From the NCBI GenBank assembly GCA_008692225.1, contig VICG01000003.1:1853501-1917500 (forward strand): DNA of 64,000 nucleotides, given 5' to 3'. The DNA is from Monilinia fructicola (Eukaryota; Ascomycota; Leotiomycetes; Helotiales; Sclerotiniaceae). A program made the position numbers and the translations under genes. Shown here one piece after another: positions 10,713-21,682 of this stretch. Numbering within the stretch: the stretch's first letter is position 1; every line of letters starts with the position of its first letter. The notes below the pieces were generated by a model, which did not search any database, had not been told where the DNA came from, and saw nothing but the letters and a program-made list of their open reading frames with translations.

Positions 10713-11123
10713 CAGTAGAACCTGGTTATACCAGACTTGGTTATACCGGAATCCTGATTATACCGGAAATTTTTTTTCAATTTCACTTGATTTTATATGA
10801 AAGTAACGGAATTTTTGCTTATAATAGAATACTAATGTATTTTTTTCGAAAATTCCGATATAATATAAGTATTTTGGTATAAATTTATATAGGATTATTA
10901 ATTAAACATGTTGATAATTTACTAAAAAAAATTTGATTATATAATCTAATCAAAGTTCTAATTTGTATAAATTATATAAATCTATATAATATTGTATTAA
11001 ATTGTATAATATCTTGTATAAATCCTATATAATTTTTCTATGCACATCTAATTATACCAGAAACCTGGTTATACCGGATCTAATTGGCTGAAATTCTTTG
11101 TCCGGTATAACCAGGTTCTACTG
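10713..11123. mobile_element. MITE with 20-bp TIRs and TA target duplication
   Basis: The left end CAGTAGAACCTGGTTATACC (10713-10732) is the exact inverted repeat of the right end (11104-11123), and both ends are flanked by TA (10711-10712 and 11124-11125), as for Tc1/mariner/pogo elements. The 411-bp element has no ORF and its middle is extremely AT-rich. Copies of GGTTATACCGG or a one-base variant lie inside both ends (for example 10738-10748 and 11067-11077), which could be transposase-binding sites. It is a non-autonomous element; AT-richness suggests repeat-induced point mutation or great age. Confidence 0.88.
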
Positions 11124-11274
11124 TACCCCACTCGCCAAACACCCCGACCCACAAATCCAACATCAAATTTTTTTCCCACCCCTCACCCTGACTAACTAAC
11201 TACCTAATCAACTAACAGCAATACTACTGTAGGTACATATTTTGCAAACGCTCGCAGCCCCTTCAACAAAGCCT

Positions 11275-11369
11275 GCCCGGCTAGCTCAATCGGTAGAGCG
11301 TGTGACTCTTATGATTGCGAGATCTTCTGGTCCATCACAAGGTTGCGGGTTCGACCCCCGCGTTGGGCT
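11275..11369 (+). tRNA. tRNA-Lys (CTT) with intron
   Basis: Acceptor GCCCGGC (11275-11281) pairs with GTTGGGC (11362-11368). The D arm is TAGCTCAATCGGTAGAGC, the anticodon stem TGTGA/TCACA encloses CTCTTA (anticodon CTT) followed by an intron of about 22 nt, and the T arm GCGGGTTCGACCCCCGC is perfect. The gene begins 151 bp to the right of the MITE; its internal pol III promoter should be unaffected. A T-run typical of pol III termination follows at about 11391-11398. Confidence 0.93.
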
Positions 11370-12540
11370 CAATTCCTTCATTAGCTTGAATTTTTTTTCT
11401 TTTTTTCGGATTTTTTGGGGCGGTTGTTGGGGAGTGGGAGGCGAGGAGGGGAGCGAGGCAGGGAGGGAAGGAAGGCTGTTTGGGGTAGATGGATGGCGGG
11501 TTAGGATAGGATAGGAGAGGATAGGCTTTTGTTTTGTTTATTTTGTTTTTGGTGTTTTTGTTATAGGGACCTTGGGATTGTTTTACTGGTAATTAATTAA
11601 TTATTTATATATATATATTTGTTTGTTCCTTCATTCGCGAATTCCTCACTCCTTCTCCTTTTTCGGGATGGGAAGACGTTGGTTGATTGATGTGTGCGTG
11701 GATTTCACCATGGCGTGTTGGTGTCCTGTTGCTGTTGTTGAACATAGTCCGTAGAAGTGAAAATGGAGGTCCCCGCATCAAGAAATAAATCCATGCGTCG
11801 AAAGGGTTCCCAGCGAGCTATATATTATATATACTCTCTCCCGAGATAAACGCAGAACCGTGTTCGTTCCCACCCCTCCCGTCATCGCCATTCGGGGTAC
11901 GCCGAGGGAGAGGAGTACACACACGCCGGATGCGATGTGCATATATCATAGACATGTTGACCGCATTCCCAAGACGGAGTGTTGTACCCGTCGTGTGGAA
12001 ATCGATACAACGTTCGATTGCGGCACGCATCGCGATGATGTCTCGACGACCTGGAATTGTTCGAGTCTCCGCACGCCACGTGCAAGAGAGCCAAGCAACG
12101 TGAGAGGTTGACCGACGTGCCGAGGACGTCCAGCTCCCTACCTCCCTATCGTCAATCCAAAAGCCGATTGGAGCGATGAGTGTGCGAGGCCAAGCTGATC
12201 GAAGATGCGTGTCCCGAGAGATGAATTGCGGGGAGCGAGCGAATGTGGAGGTGGGGAGGTAGGTATCTATAGCATATCGGATATCACATCACATCACATA
12301 CCACACCACACCATACCCAGGCAAACCAATATCCAAACCCAAACCCATCCTATGCCATAGACAGATAGCCCTTCTTACATCCTCCCCGTCCACGGCGAAG
12401 AGACACCGAGGAAATCTATCACCATGGAGAAAATCCAAGTCAAGGGGGAGAGAGAGTGTGTGTGTGAGATGGCTGATACATGCTAGACAGACAGACACAC
12501 CCACATGCCAACATTCGTTCCACATCTTCCGCCCAAGAAG

Positions 12541-12573
<33 letters not shown>

Positions 12574-13532
12574 CTCCCCACCTCCCAAACCGATTGAGGA
12601 TCCCCCATTCACTTTTCCCAACAGACTCCTAGGTATGCATACTGCATACTGCATGCTACATGCTTTCTTTCCTTCCCCTTTTCCATCCCCTTTCCTTTCC
12701 TTCCCAATCATAAACCACCACTCCACCCTCACCCTCACCCTCCCCCTCACCCTCACCCTCGCCCCAAAAAGCAGTATCCAAACAGACTTCGATCAACAAC
12801 CAAGCACCAACAACCAGCAGCCAATAAACATCAACCTCTCAACCAATCATGTTCTCCACTATCTCCATTTTCCATTCCGTAAATGTATCCACAATGTATT
12901 GCAGGTGTATTTTTTGAGAGTGAGATGATACACTTGAGGGGTGGATGATATGGGGAAGGACTTACTTGCGATTTTGTTGTTGCTGCGGCTCGTTGTGCCA
13001 CTTGTGCCTGTAGACGTGGAAGTTGGAATGGAAGTGGTGGATATTTCCAATGACTAAGTATTCATCGTTGCCATCACGTCACACAGTCACGCAAGAACCA
13101 CAGCTAAGCCTCATCTAAACTTCATCTAAACCTCATTCAAATCCCATCCAAATCTCACTCACTCACGTAGTCACTGACTCACTCATTCATTCAGTTCCAT
13201 CAACCCCAAATAATCGTACAAGAGAAGTCGCATTCAAGCACAATCGAATTCACATTCGCCATCGCCTGCATAAATAGGTAAAAGGTACTCAAGGCCAAGC
13301 AAGTCCGACTAACCCTATGATAATCCATCCATCCATCCATCCCAATCATCCCATATCAGGAACTTAAATCCGTGAGCACAAAAGAAGCAAGCAGAACGGT
13401 CGATACCCGATATCGACAATACCATTTAAAGGGTATCGATATTACCCCAAGCCAAGCTCGAAAGAATCCATCCAACACAACACATTTTTCCTGCCATCCA
13501 TATATGAAAAAAGAACCGACCAAGACAACAAC
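11370..13532. other. Gene-free stretch with simple repeats
   Basis: No gene is supported. It holds a (CAT)n tract at about 12541-12573, a CTCACC-type tract at about 12721-12762, and long pyrimidine-rich runs. Segment 11830-12110 has an unusually high CpG density for this window, but its short ORFs on both strands resemble nothing I recognise. Confidence 0.45.
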
Positions 13533-15008
13533 TTAGTGAGTATTCTTCTTCTTGGCTGCCTCTGTTGCCTGTCTCTCGATTTGTGCAGCCGCCTCTTCGG
13601 CCTTAACTTCTCTAACCTTTGCCAATACGACTTCTCTGAAAATTGCTCCCTTGGCTATTTTACTCAAACTCCTCTTTTCTCCTGGGGATGTAGATCCAGA
13701 AGCCGAAGATGAGCTAGTATTTCTTCTTTCTGGGCTACCAGGAATAGCGTCGCTTGCTGCGGCCGTAGCGTTTCCGGGTACATCAGATTCTTCGCTGTCG
13801 TCTTCTTGCATCTTGAGCATTTCGATACGATTGGCGAGCTTGACCATTTCGATACCACGACGAAGACGTGCTTTGGCCATGTAGGCCTTGATTTCTGGAA
13901 GCAAATTATGATCGGTGGCATTCTCTCCGCTTAACCATGGGTGTGCGAGAGCTTCCTGCAGAACTCTTTAGAACTCAAAATAAATACTTTTTTTCCCGTG
14001 AAAACATACCTTGCTTGTAGATCTGTCTTCTGCAATTGGTTGCAACAGATGACCAATAAAATCCTTAGCATCATCACTCACATCCTTCCAATATCTTTCA
14101 TGGAAGACGACTCGTGCATTGCTGCACTCGTCAATAAGATCTTGAAGATTCTCGCTTCGGAAAGGAGAGTAACCACAGAGAAGGGTATAAGTAATAACAC
14201 CCATAGACCACATATCTACAGGTTTTCCATGACCCTTCTTCAACATTACTTCAGGAGCGGCATAACCAAATGATCCAGCCATTGTTGTAAGAACTTCGTC
14301 TTTGGTATCGAGCATCTTGGCAATACCGAAATCTGCGAGGACGAGGTCGGAATGAGGATCTTTAGTAAGGTAGAGTAAGTTCTCAGGTTTGAGATCTAAT
14401 CGTTGTTAGTCGAAGGTAAAGCCTATGGCTGAGAGGATCCTACCTCTGTGAACAACATTATTGTCGTGGAGGTAATCTACGGCCTCGAGAACTTGTCGAA
14501 TGGTTTGCGAAGCATCCTTTTCCGTAAACCTTCCTTGCTCACAAATTCGATCAAACAACTCTCCACCAATAGCCAACTGTGTTACGATGTAGTATTTGTC
14601 CTGCGACATATTAGTTGACTTCCTCTGAAGAATCCAACAATTCTCATTCTTACTCGAGATTCGAACCAGTCCACAAAACTTGACAATATGCTTATGCTTC
14701 ATCTTTTGCAACATCTCAAGTTCATCATAAACCATTTGTTCATTCCCCTTGACATTCTTCTTGAGGATGATCTTGACGGCGACCTTTCCTGTAGGGCCAT
14801 CTGCCTCTCTAACGATTCCATAAGTACCAGCACCGAGTGTTCGACCGAATTTATATTTGGCTCTACCATATTATTAGCGAGCCAGCTCTCGCAGATACAA
14901 ATCCACAACTCACTTCTTGTCATAGCTGTCTGGCTGACCATGCAGCTTGTTGAGCATACCGGCGACTGGAATTTCAGAACGATGATGGTGAGTTCGAGTT
15001 CGAGGCAT
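13533..15008 (-). CDS. Ca2+/calmodulin-dependent protein kinase-like Ser/Thr kinase, one frame interruption
   Basis: Five exons: 15008-14914, 14862-14654, 14600-14444, 14395-14010 and 13955-13533, about 422 residues. Kinase motifs are in order: LGAGTYGIV (nucleotide loop), VAVKIILKK, GGELFDRI, VVHRDLKPENLL (catalytic loop), LADFGIAK, GSFGYAAPE and DMWSMGVITYTLLCGYSPF. A helical, Lys-rich tail follows the kinase domain, where CaMKs carry autoinhibitory and calmodulin-binding segments. Four introns of 48-54 nt have GT/AG ends. The A-run at 14675-14678 has one base too many: with three, the minus strand reads KFVDWFESR and meets the GTAAGA donor in phase with DKYYIVTQL. CaM-kinases pass calcium signals to growth and stress responses. 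Family is firm; calmodulin binding is inferred. Confidence 0.9.
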
Positions 15009-15619
15009 TTTGACAAACTGATAATAAAGATACAAAAAGGAAAAGCAAGGAGGTAGTAAATAGACCAGAGGATACTAAGCCGAGGTGTGTAGGTATGTAG
15101 AAAATACTTATTCGCATCCGCTAATACAGATGTCTATCTGATTCATACCTCCCTCCTTCTTATCACCTCGCGGGGGAGAGAGGGGGGGGGGAATTGAATG
15201 GGAGGAATGTGCAAGTTAAACTCACAACTCATCGTGCCTGCTTCTTGGGATAATTATAGCTTTCAATCCTTTGGTCCTCCCTGGAATATATTCTTTTATT
15301 GATTTCGAGATATCGAGATCCCTTTCCGCGCAGAGGTTGAATATGACGAACTTGGGTGAGTTTTGGTAGAGATTCTCCTTTCCCAGTAGATGTTCAAATG
15401 TAGGTTGTTGCGGAGATGTCTTAGTGGGGCTGAACAGGCTGGCAAGAGATCAAAAGGATCAAAAAGATCAAAGAAAGATGGATATTTGAATGTTTGAATG
15501 TGTTTTAAATGAATATTGAATGGAATGTTGTAGATGATGCGATTCAGTTATGTCAAGGGGTTGAAAGGGACAGAGAAATATGATATGGGTAGATGAGTAG
15601 GTAGGTAGTATGTAAATAC

Positions 15620-15620
15620 T

Positions 15621-15653
<33 letters not shown>

Positions 15654-15775
15654 CTTGTAGTAGATATGTATGTATGTTTGTATGTATGTATGTATGTATG
15701 TATGTATGTATGTATGTATGTTTGTTTATTTGTCTGTCTGTCTGTATGTCTGTCTGTCTGTCTGTCTGTATGTAT
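15620..15775. repeat. Compound microsatellite (GTA)n, (TATG)n, (GTCT)n
   Basis: Direct reading shows a GTA tract (about 15620-15651), then TATG repeats (about 15665-15720), then GTCT repeats with a few interruptions (about 15730-15770). Confidence 0.9.
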
Positions 15776-16701
15776 GCATGTATGAAAGAAAAATGATAAA
15801 GGAACAAATATTAATAATTAAGCTTTCCTATATGAAAAGTTGATCAAGTCGAGCGGTCAGTTTACTATTCCGTAAAGTCATTAGGTAGCCCTGAGAGGAT
15901 TGATTATTACTGTCTTTCTGTTTCCTCCTCCTCTTCTTCTTTTTGGTCCCTCAGCCGCAGTATAATCATAATAAGCAGAGAATAATAATGAATGGCGGGG
16001 CAGTGTGGTTCATTCAACCAGGGTTTACTGTGGCTCAGATGTTTAGATCTCATTGGTTGGATATATATGTGTAGGACGAGGTGACTCAGGTGAGGGAGGG
16101 AGGATAGATAGGTATGAGTGGTTGTTTTATTGTAACTTGTATATATATACGTCGACGTGTATATATATATGATATGGACATGTATGATATATATGTGTAG
16201 ATAGGTACCTAGTAGGTATAATACATATGTCCACAGATAAGTTTAGACGTAGGTATATGTATAGAACTACCCATAGATGGATGCATTGGCTATGTATGAT
16301 ACTCGAGTACATCTATCTACTGTAGCTATCCAGGTAGTATGGGAACCATTCCAATTGCATACGAGTAAAGACAACCTTGGAACCTTAAAAGAAGGATTCG
16401 AGGAAAGTGGTATAAACGTTTGGTAAACCTTCCTTCCCCCTTTTCCATTGATGTCAGATTAAGTAAGTAGGTAGATAGGTAGGTAAGTAGGTAGATAGGT
16501 AGGTAGGTAAATAGATAGGTAGGTAAATAGTACTAGGTAGATATAAAAGTACATAGAGGATGGATTGGATCTATCAAATAGGTCCACGGCTATTGTTTAC
16601 TCGAGTAGATACTTAAATAAGTGAACCTTGGAATAATTAGGTAGATAATTATTAGATACTAAATAAATACTATATTAGGTTACTAAACAAGTAAATATAT
16701 T

Positions 16702-16775
16702 GAATATATATGTATATATGTATATATGTATATATGTATATATGTATATATGTATATATGTATATATATATATGT
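16702..16775. repeat. TATATATG-type tandem repeat
   Basis: An 8-bp unit ATATATGT repeats about eight times and then degenerates to plain TA. Confidence 0.85.
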
Positions 16776-16852
16776 ATATTAGAATATTAAGTATATATAT
16801 ATAATAATAATAAATATTCTAAATTAATTTTAACTATAAATACCTAGGTAAA

Positions 16853-17125
16853 TAATTTAATAATTTAATAAGTTAATAATTTAATAATTTAATAATTTAA
16901 TAATTTAATAATTTAATAATTTAATAATTTAATAATTAATAATTTAATATTAATAATTTAATAATTTAATAATTTAATAATTTAATAATTTAATAATTTA
17001 ATAATTTAATAATTTAATAATTTAATAATTTAATATTTAATAATTTAATAATTTAATAATTTAATAATTTAATAATTTAATAATTTAATAATTTAATAAT
17101 TTAATAATTTAATAATTTAATAATT
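16853..17125. repeat. AT-only minisatellite, 8-bp unit
   Basis: The unit TAATTTAA repeats more than 30 times over about 270 bp with only a few variant units. It contains no G or C apart from one G near 16870, forms no ORF and lies about 0.8 kb upstream of the E2 gene. Confidence 0.9.
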
Positions 17126-17920
17126 TTAAATTAATTTAATATTATTCACTCTCATTCTAGTTCTAAAAGTCCCCCTCACTCCCACTTGCTCAAACTGCAG
17201 CTCGTGGTAAAACAGAACCTACCTAGGTACTCTACGATCCTATCATTATAAGTTAGCCTACCACCCTACCACCCTACCACCCTACCTACATACCTACCTA
17301 CTTAGGACGTGGGTAGCTTTATTAGCCCCTCCAGCTACTTCTGTTTCCATCACCATCTAATTACCCATCATCTACTGTACTCGTCCACTCATCTACTCGT
17401 CCACTCATCCACGCATCATCTAATCAACTACCTAGATACCTACTAGGTACTTACCTACTTATCTACTTATCTACTTGTCTACTTACCTACTTACCTTGCT
17501 CTTTTCCTCCCTTCCTCCCTTCCTCCCTCCCTCCCCATCACGCGTGCCTGCCTGCGCCTTATGACATACAATCTATGCAGGTTTCCATTCAATGAACTAA
17601 CAGAATACACTACAACCCAATACAGCCCAATACCACTCAATACAACCCATACAACCCATACAATCCACACAACCCGTACAATACAATACAATACAATACA
17701 ACACAACCAATCCCTTTCAATAAACACATTGTGGGATGAACGTTGTTGTTCATCTGAAAAAGAACACCATTGTATTTGTTTATTGAGCACAGCACTTGTT
17801 CGTATATCTTTTTTGCCACCAAAACGCAACATTTGTTGGACCGTCGCTTTAAAAGGGTTCATTATACCTTTTGCTGGTATCAAGAAACCACACTTCATAT
17901 CACATCGAGTCAGATAAACA

Positions 17921-18711
17921 ATGACAATGCATATTGCAAGTAAACGGCTTGCTAAGGAGCTGGCCAAGGTACATATATCCATCCTATTATATACAATTCT
18001 ATCCTGCCTAGGATAACAGTCATCCCTCTTCTCATTACTTCCCCCCTCCCCCCTTTTGCTTTCCCTTTCTCTTTCTTTTCCCCAATACAAGAAAATATCT
18101 AACACTGTCTACGTAGATTCATCAGAATCTTCCACCAGGAATAACCCTCGTATCTGCCGAAGATTTCTCGGAATGGCTCCTGGATATACGTGTACTGGAT
18201 CCCAATCCTCTGTACATAGATCAAACCTATAGGTTAAAGTTTAAATTTACACCCAAACTATCCTATTGGTATATCTCCCCTCCTTTCCTTCATTCCCTTC
18301 TCCATATTCCCCTCTTCCTCGTCATCTCCTCTCTCTACTCTAACCCTCTCTCTAACCCCTCTCTCACCCCCCAAACCCAACTAACTCTCTCTTCCAGAAC
18401 CCCCCGAAGTAACCTTCATCCAAATCACCCCTCCATCAACATCAACATCAACAACCGCAACCTCCCCATCCATCTCCCGACCAATCCCCATCCACCCACA
18501 CATCTACTCCAACGGCATAATCTGCCTGGACCTCTTAGGAAAACAAGGATGGTCGCCCGTGCAAAACGTCGAAAGTATATGTATGTCTCTACAATCGATG
18601 TTAACGGGCAACACCCGGGACGAACGACCGGAGGGTGATCACGAGTTCGTGCTGCATAATAAGAAGAGGCCGAGGGATATTGAATTTTATTATCATGATG
18701 ATGGGGTTTGA
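17921..18711 (+). CDS. Ubiquitin-conjugating enzyme E2, UBE2W type, one frame interruption
   Basis: Three exons, 17921-17968, 18117-18268 and 18398-18711, give 170 residues. The N terminus MTMHIASKRLAKELAKIHQN leads to the UBC fold: DPNPLYIDQTYRLKF, then YPIEPPEVTFIQ, then HPHIYSNGIICLDLL with the catalytic Cys, then GWSPVQNVESICMSLQSML, and a C-terminal YYHDD. HPH instead of the usual HPN and the terminal YHDD are marks of UBE2W, which attaches ubiquitin to N termini. The A-run at 18255-18257 has one base too many: with two, FTPNYPIEPPEV reads through the second intron in phase. A linker rich in Ser/Thr/Pro (STSTSTTATSPS) is inserted after the PPEVTF strand. The second intron is pyrimidine-rich and 129 nt long. 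Confidence 0.9.
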
Positions 18712-19182
18712 AGTATTGGGGCGCGAGCGGAGGTGGTGGTGAGGATTGGGGATGGGGTAGGAGGGGAGGTATAAGCTGGGAGATGAGAAGGGAAGAGGAG
18801 GTGACAAATGAGTTCGGGAGTGGATTCCACGGGATCAAGGAGAGGAAGTCAATGCGTGAACGAATATCATAACATGAGAAAAAGGAAGGAACGCAGAGCA
18901 GAACAAGAGTGCATAGCCGGGAGGGTTGGGAGAGAATACTTTGGTTTCCGGCATTATAGCGAGGCGTTATGGCTGGATTTTGACGGAGAGGGGCAGTTCA
19001 TAGCCAGAGTGATAACCTTCATAGATAGAATATGCGAGGTGATTATATTATCATGATTTTTTTTGGGGGGGGGGGCTTTCATTATTCATACATCCATCAT
19101 ATCCGTGCAAGCATCATTGTGACCTTTAATCAAGCTTCCTTGATCATAATCCCATCCCTAACATAACCGAACCCACCCCATC
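18712..19182. other. Convergent intergenic region
   Basis: Lies between the 3' ends of the E2 gene and COQ6. A G-run near 19060-19072 is visible. The short ORFs here resemble no known protein. Confidence 0.45.
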
Positions 19183-20890
19183 TTACAAAATCTTCGCCCC
19201 CGTTCCCGCCGCTTGACCCATCAAAAACTTCTTCAAAGGCCCCATAGCATCCACAGCCCTCAAGCCCAACGTCCTCCCCCAAACCACCGGTCCACTCTCC
19301 ACACTATACAACTTATGCAACTTATCCACCACCCCCAACAACACATGATTCTGCAGGTACCGCTCAGAATTATACGCCTCCAAGCTCATGCGCGCCCCAA
19401 TATCCATCCCGTGCTCAACCGCATACCCGATGCCCTTGACCAAACTCTCGACGTCGCCCTGCCCTTGATTCAGTCCCTGCCCGGCCAATGGATGGATGGT
19501 ATGCGCCGCATCTCCGACGAGCGCGATGCGTTCCCCGATATACGTATCCGCGTGCCGCATCTTCAAGGGAAACGACGCGATGCTGTTTTCCTGCACGCCG
19601 GTAACGGGGGCGGGCACAGATCCCGCCGTGGGCGTATGCTGTAGGCGCCAGGACACTTCATCCGCCTGGCCTGCTGGTAGGGTGTGCATGTATTTCAAAT
19701 CCACGGCGCTCAGCCGGAACGCGGCATTCACCATGGCGATGAAGTCGTTCGCGCTCAGTGCTCTCAGCACCGCTGCATTCTCGGGCGTGGTGCTCCACAC
19801 TAGCGTGGCGTGGTTTCCGGGCAGGGGCAGCATGGCGACCGGGCCCGTGGGCAAGAAGCGTTGGTATGCGATTTTTGCTGCGTCGGGCGCCGCGTTCAGC
19901 GACAATGTCGCCACGACCCCCACGCGCCCATAATCCCACCCGCGACTCTCGATCCCGGCGAACTTTCGCACGGGGGAATTCTGCCCATCGGCGCCGACGA
20001 GGAGTCGCGCGGCCAGACTCTGGTCGCGCCCGTCCACCGTCAGGATGGGCCAGCCGGTGAAATCTCCCTCTTCGGTTTCCCGTCCCAGCTCGATCTTCGC
20101 GACCTTGCCCTCGAGCAGATCGACCCCTCCCAACTCCTCGATCCGCCTCAGACATCCCCTTACGAGATTCGCATTCTCGTTCATATACGCCACCACGTTT
20201 CCCGCGCCCGCGCCCTCTCTCCCCTCCCCCTCCACCCCAACCTCAAAGCCGATCCTCCCCCCGCTAACCCCATCCCACACCTGCATCCCCCCATACCCCT
20301 GCACCCTCCCGCCCTCCACCCGCTCCCAAACCCCTACGCGCTTCAAAAACGCCACGCTCTTCGGCGTCAAACTGCTACACCGATTGGAATACTCCCCCTC
20401 GCCAGGCTTCCACCCGCGCGCCCGGGACAAAGACTGCGGTTCGACGAGCGCAAGACGAAGATTCCGAGTGAGGGGGTTTGCGCCTACAATCCATGCATGC
20501 ACGTGTGTTAGCCAACCTTCCCTCCCTGAGGATCCATCACGACATGGGCATGCTTGGATGGACATGTAAATGCAACGCAAATGCAGAGGTAGATATAGAT
20601 ATAGATATCAAAACAACGCCTCGAGCAAGCAAAAGAGACACGAAAAGAGGAAAGAGGAAAGAGGAAAACGTACGCAAAGCCGCGACCAAACTCAAGCCTG
20701 CAGGGCCACCGCCCACACACACGACATCGTAGATTTCCGGGCGCGCATTCGAGGGCGAAGGGGAGCCGGAAGACGAAGAGGAAGATGAGGATGGGCTCGA
20801 GGTAGTGGCGAAGGTTCGCAAGCGTCGTGTGCAGGTTTTACATATATAAGGACTGAGTCGCCTCAGTGATGAATTCGTCGTAGGTTTCAT
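19183..20890 (-). CDS. COQ6: Ubiquinone biosynthesis monooxygenase COQ6 (mitochondrial)
   Basis: Two exons, 20890-20674 and 20483-19183, encode 505 residues with an open frame. The Arg/Ser-rich start (MKPTTNSSLRRLSPYICKTC) is a plausible mitochondrial presequence. Flavin-binding motifs follow in family order: VVCVGGGPAGLSLVAAL (dinucleotide fold), LLVGADGQNSPVRK, and RIALVGDAAHTIHPLAGQGL with LNQGQGDVESL. COQ6 is the FAD-dependent enzyme that hydroxylates C5 of the ubiquinone ring precursor on the matrix side of the inner membrane, in the CoQ synthome. The single intron (190 nt) is long for this window. The second exon is clearly richer in G and C than its neighbours, so several antisense and shifted frames also stay open; those are shadows. 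Confidence 0.93.
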
Positions 20891-21682
20891 TTGTAACTCG
20901 AGGGGGGTGTGGAATTCGAGCGAGGGGAAGAAAAGTGAAGTGATGTATAAATGTGAATGTGAATGTGAATGTGAATGTGAAAGCTATCCATGTACTCAAT
21001 ACTGTGAGAGCTTAATCCTTAATCTACAGTCACGTGTAGATAATAGTGGCATTTCAGAATTGGAGATTCACTTAAGATGATATGCTTATTTGACAAGGAG
21101 TTGCATCAGCAACTTATAAGTGAGTTCTGGGCCATTTGGGGGTTTACATGATAGAATGATGATTTTTGGTTGATTGAATTTGTTATCATGTTTTCGATAA
21201 AGTAATTAATATCATTAAATTACTAGTATCACAGTGCGCATCCATTTCCAAGCAGAATTCATAAAGCGTTTATCTTAATTTTCTTTACCTAGTATTTGAG
21301 AATTATGTACAACCATAATCGTGATAGGATGGCAGTGAGCCGAATTATTTTATATGGCGTGTGCTCTCGCTAGTAATATGCAATGGCAAATAGGGGGGTC
21401 GCGAACAACCAAATGAACTTCGGATAAGCAGCAGCAATCAAATGCAAGAAGACATGAGTCTTTCGCAAAAAAATTCTGGGAGATCCTAACCTTTTCATTC
21501 CCTGAGAGTTTCTATTTCCCCGAAGCCAGCGTGAGGGTATGCAAGAAATCTGAACCATGCAATGCCGCCATCTGTAAATGCAATAATGAATAACTGTTCT
21601 ATTGAAACACAAGCAATACGAAATTTCGAGTTTCGATTTCGTATTGGAGAAGCTGTATTGAAAGTTTGGACGAAGTCTGCCA
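20891..21682. other. Intergenic region between COQ6 and TOP1
   Basis: Promoter side of COQ6 and 3' flank of TOP1. A GTGAAT tandem tract is visible at about 20948-20980. No gene is supported. Confidence 0.45.

Larger units (their letters stand above)
15009..17920. other. Repeat-rich gene-free stretch
   Basis: About 2.9 kb with no supported gene, made largely of short tandem repeats (annotated separately) and AT-rich sequence with many TAGGTAGGT motifs. The right end must hold the promoter of the E2 gene and the left end that of the kinase. Confidence 0.5.

Noticed and set aside
12458..12928. 156-codon His/Pro-rich ORF
   Set aside because: It arises from CAT and CTCACC simple repeats; no homologous motif, intron signal or conserved domain.
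13941..14273. 110-codon plus ORF
   Set aside because: Antisense to the conserved kinase exon encoding the activation region.
14599..14665. Reading the kinase through without an intron (insert KNENCWILQRKSTNMSQ)
   Set aside because: Donor GTAAGA, branch CTAAT and CAG acceptor are all present, and removing one base from the A-run at 14675 restores the conserved WFESR-DKYY junction.
18337..18390. Telomere-like CTAACCC runs
   Set aside because: Only a few irregular copies inside a pyrimidine-rich intron; no regular TTAGGG array.
19213..20569. Several long ORFs antisense to or shifted against COQ6
   Set aside because: They are shadows kept open by the high GC content of the COQ6 exon, which has clear family motifs.
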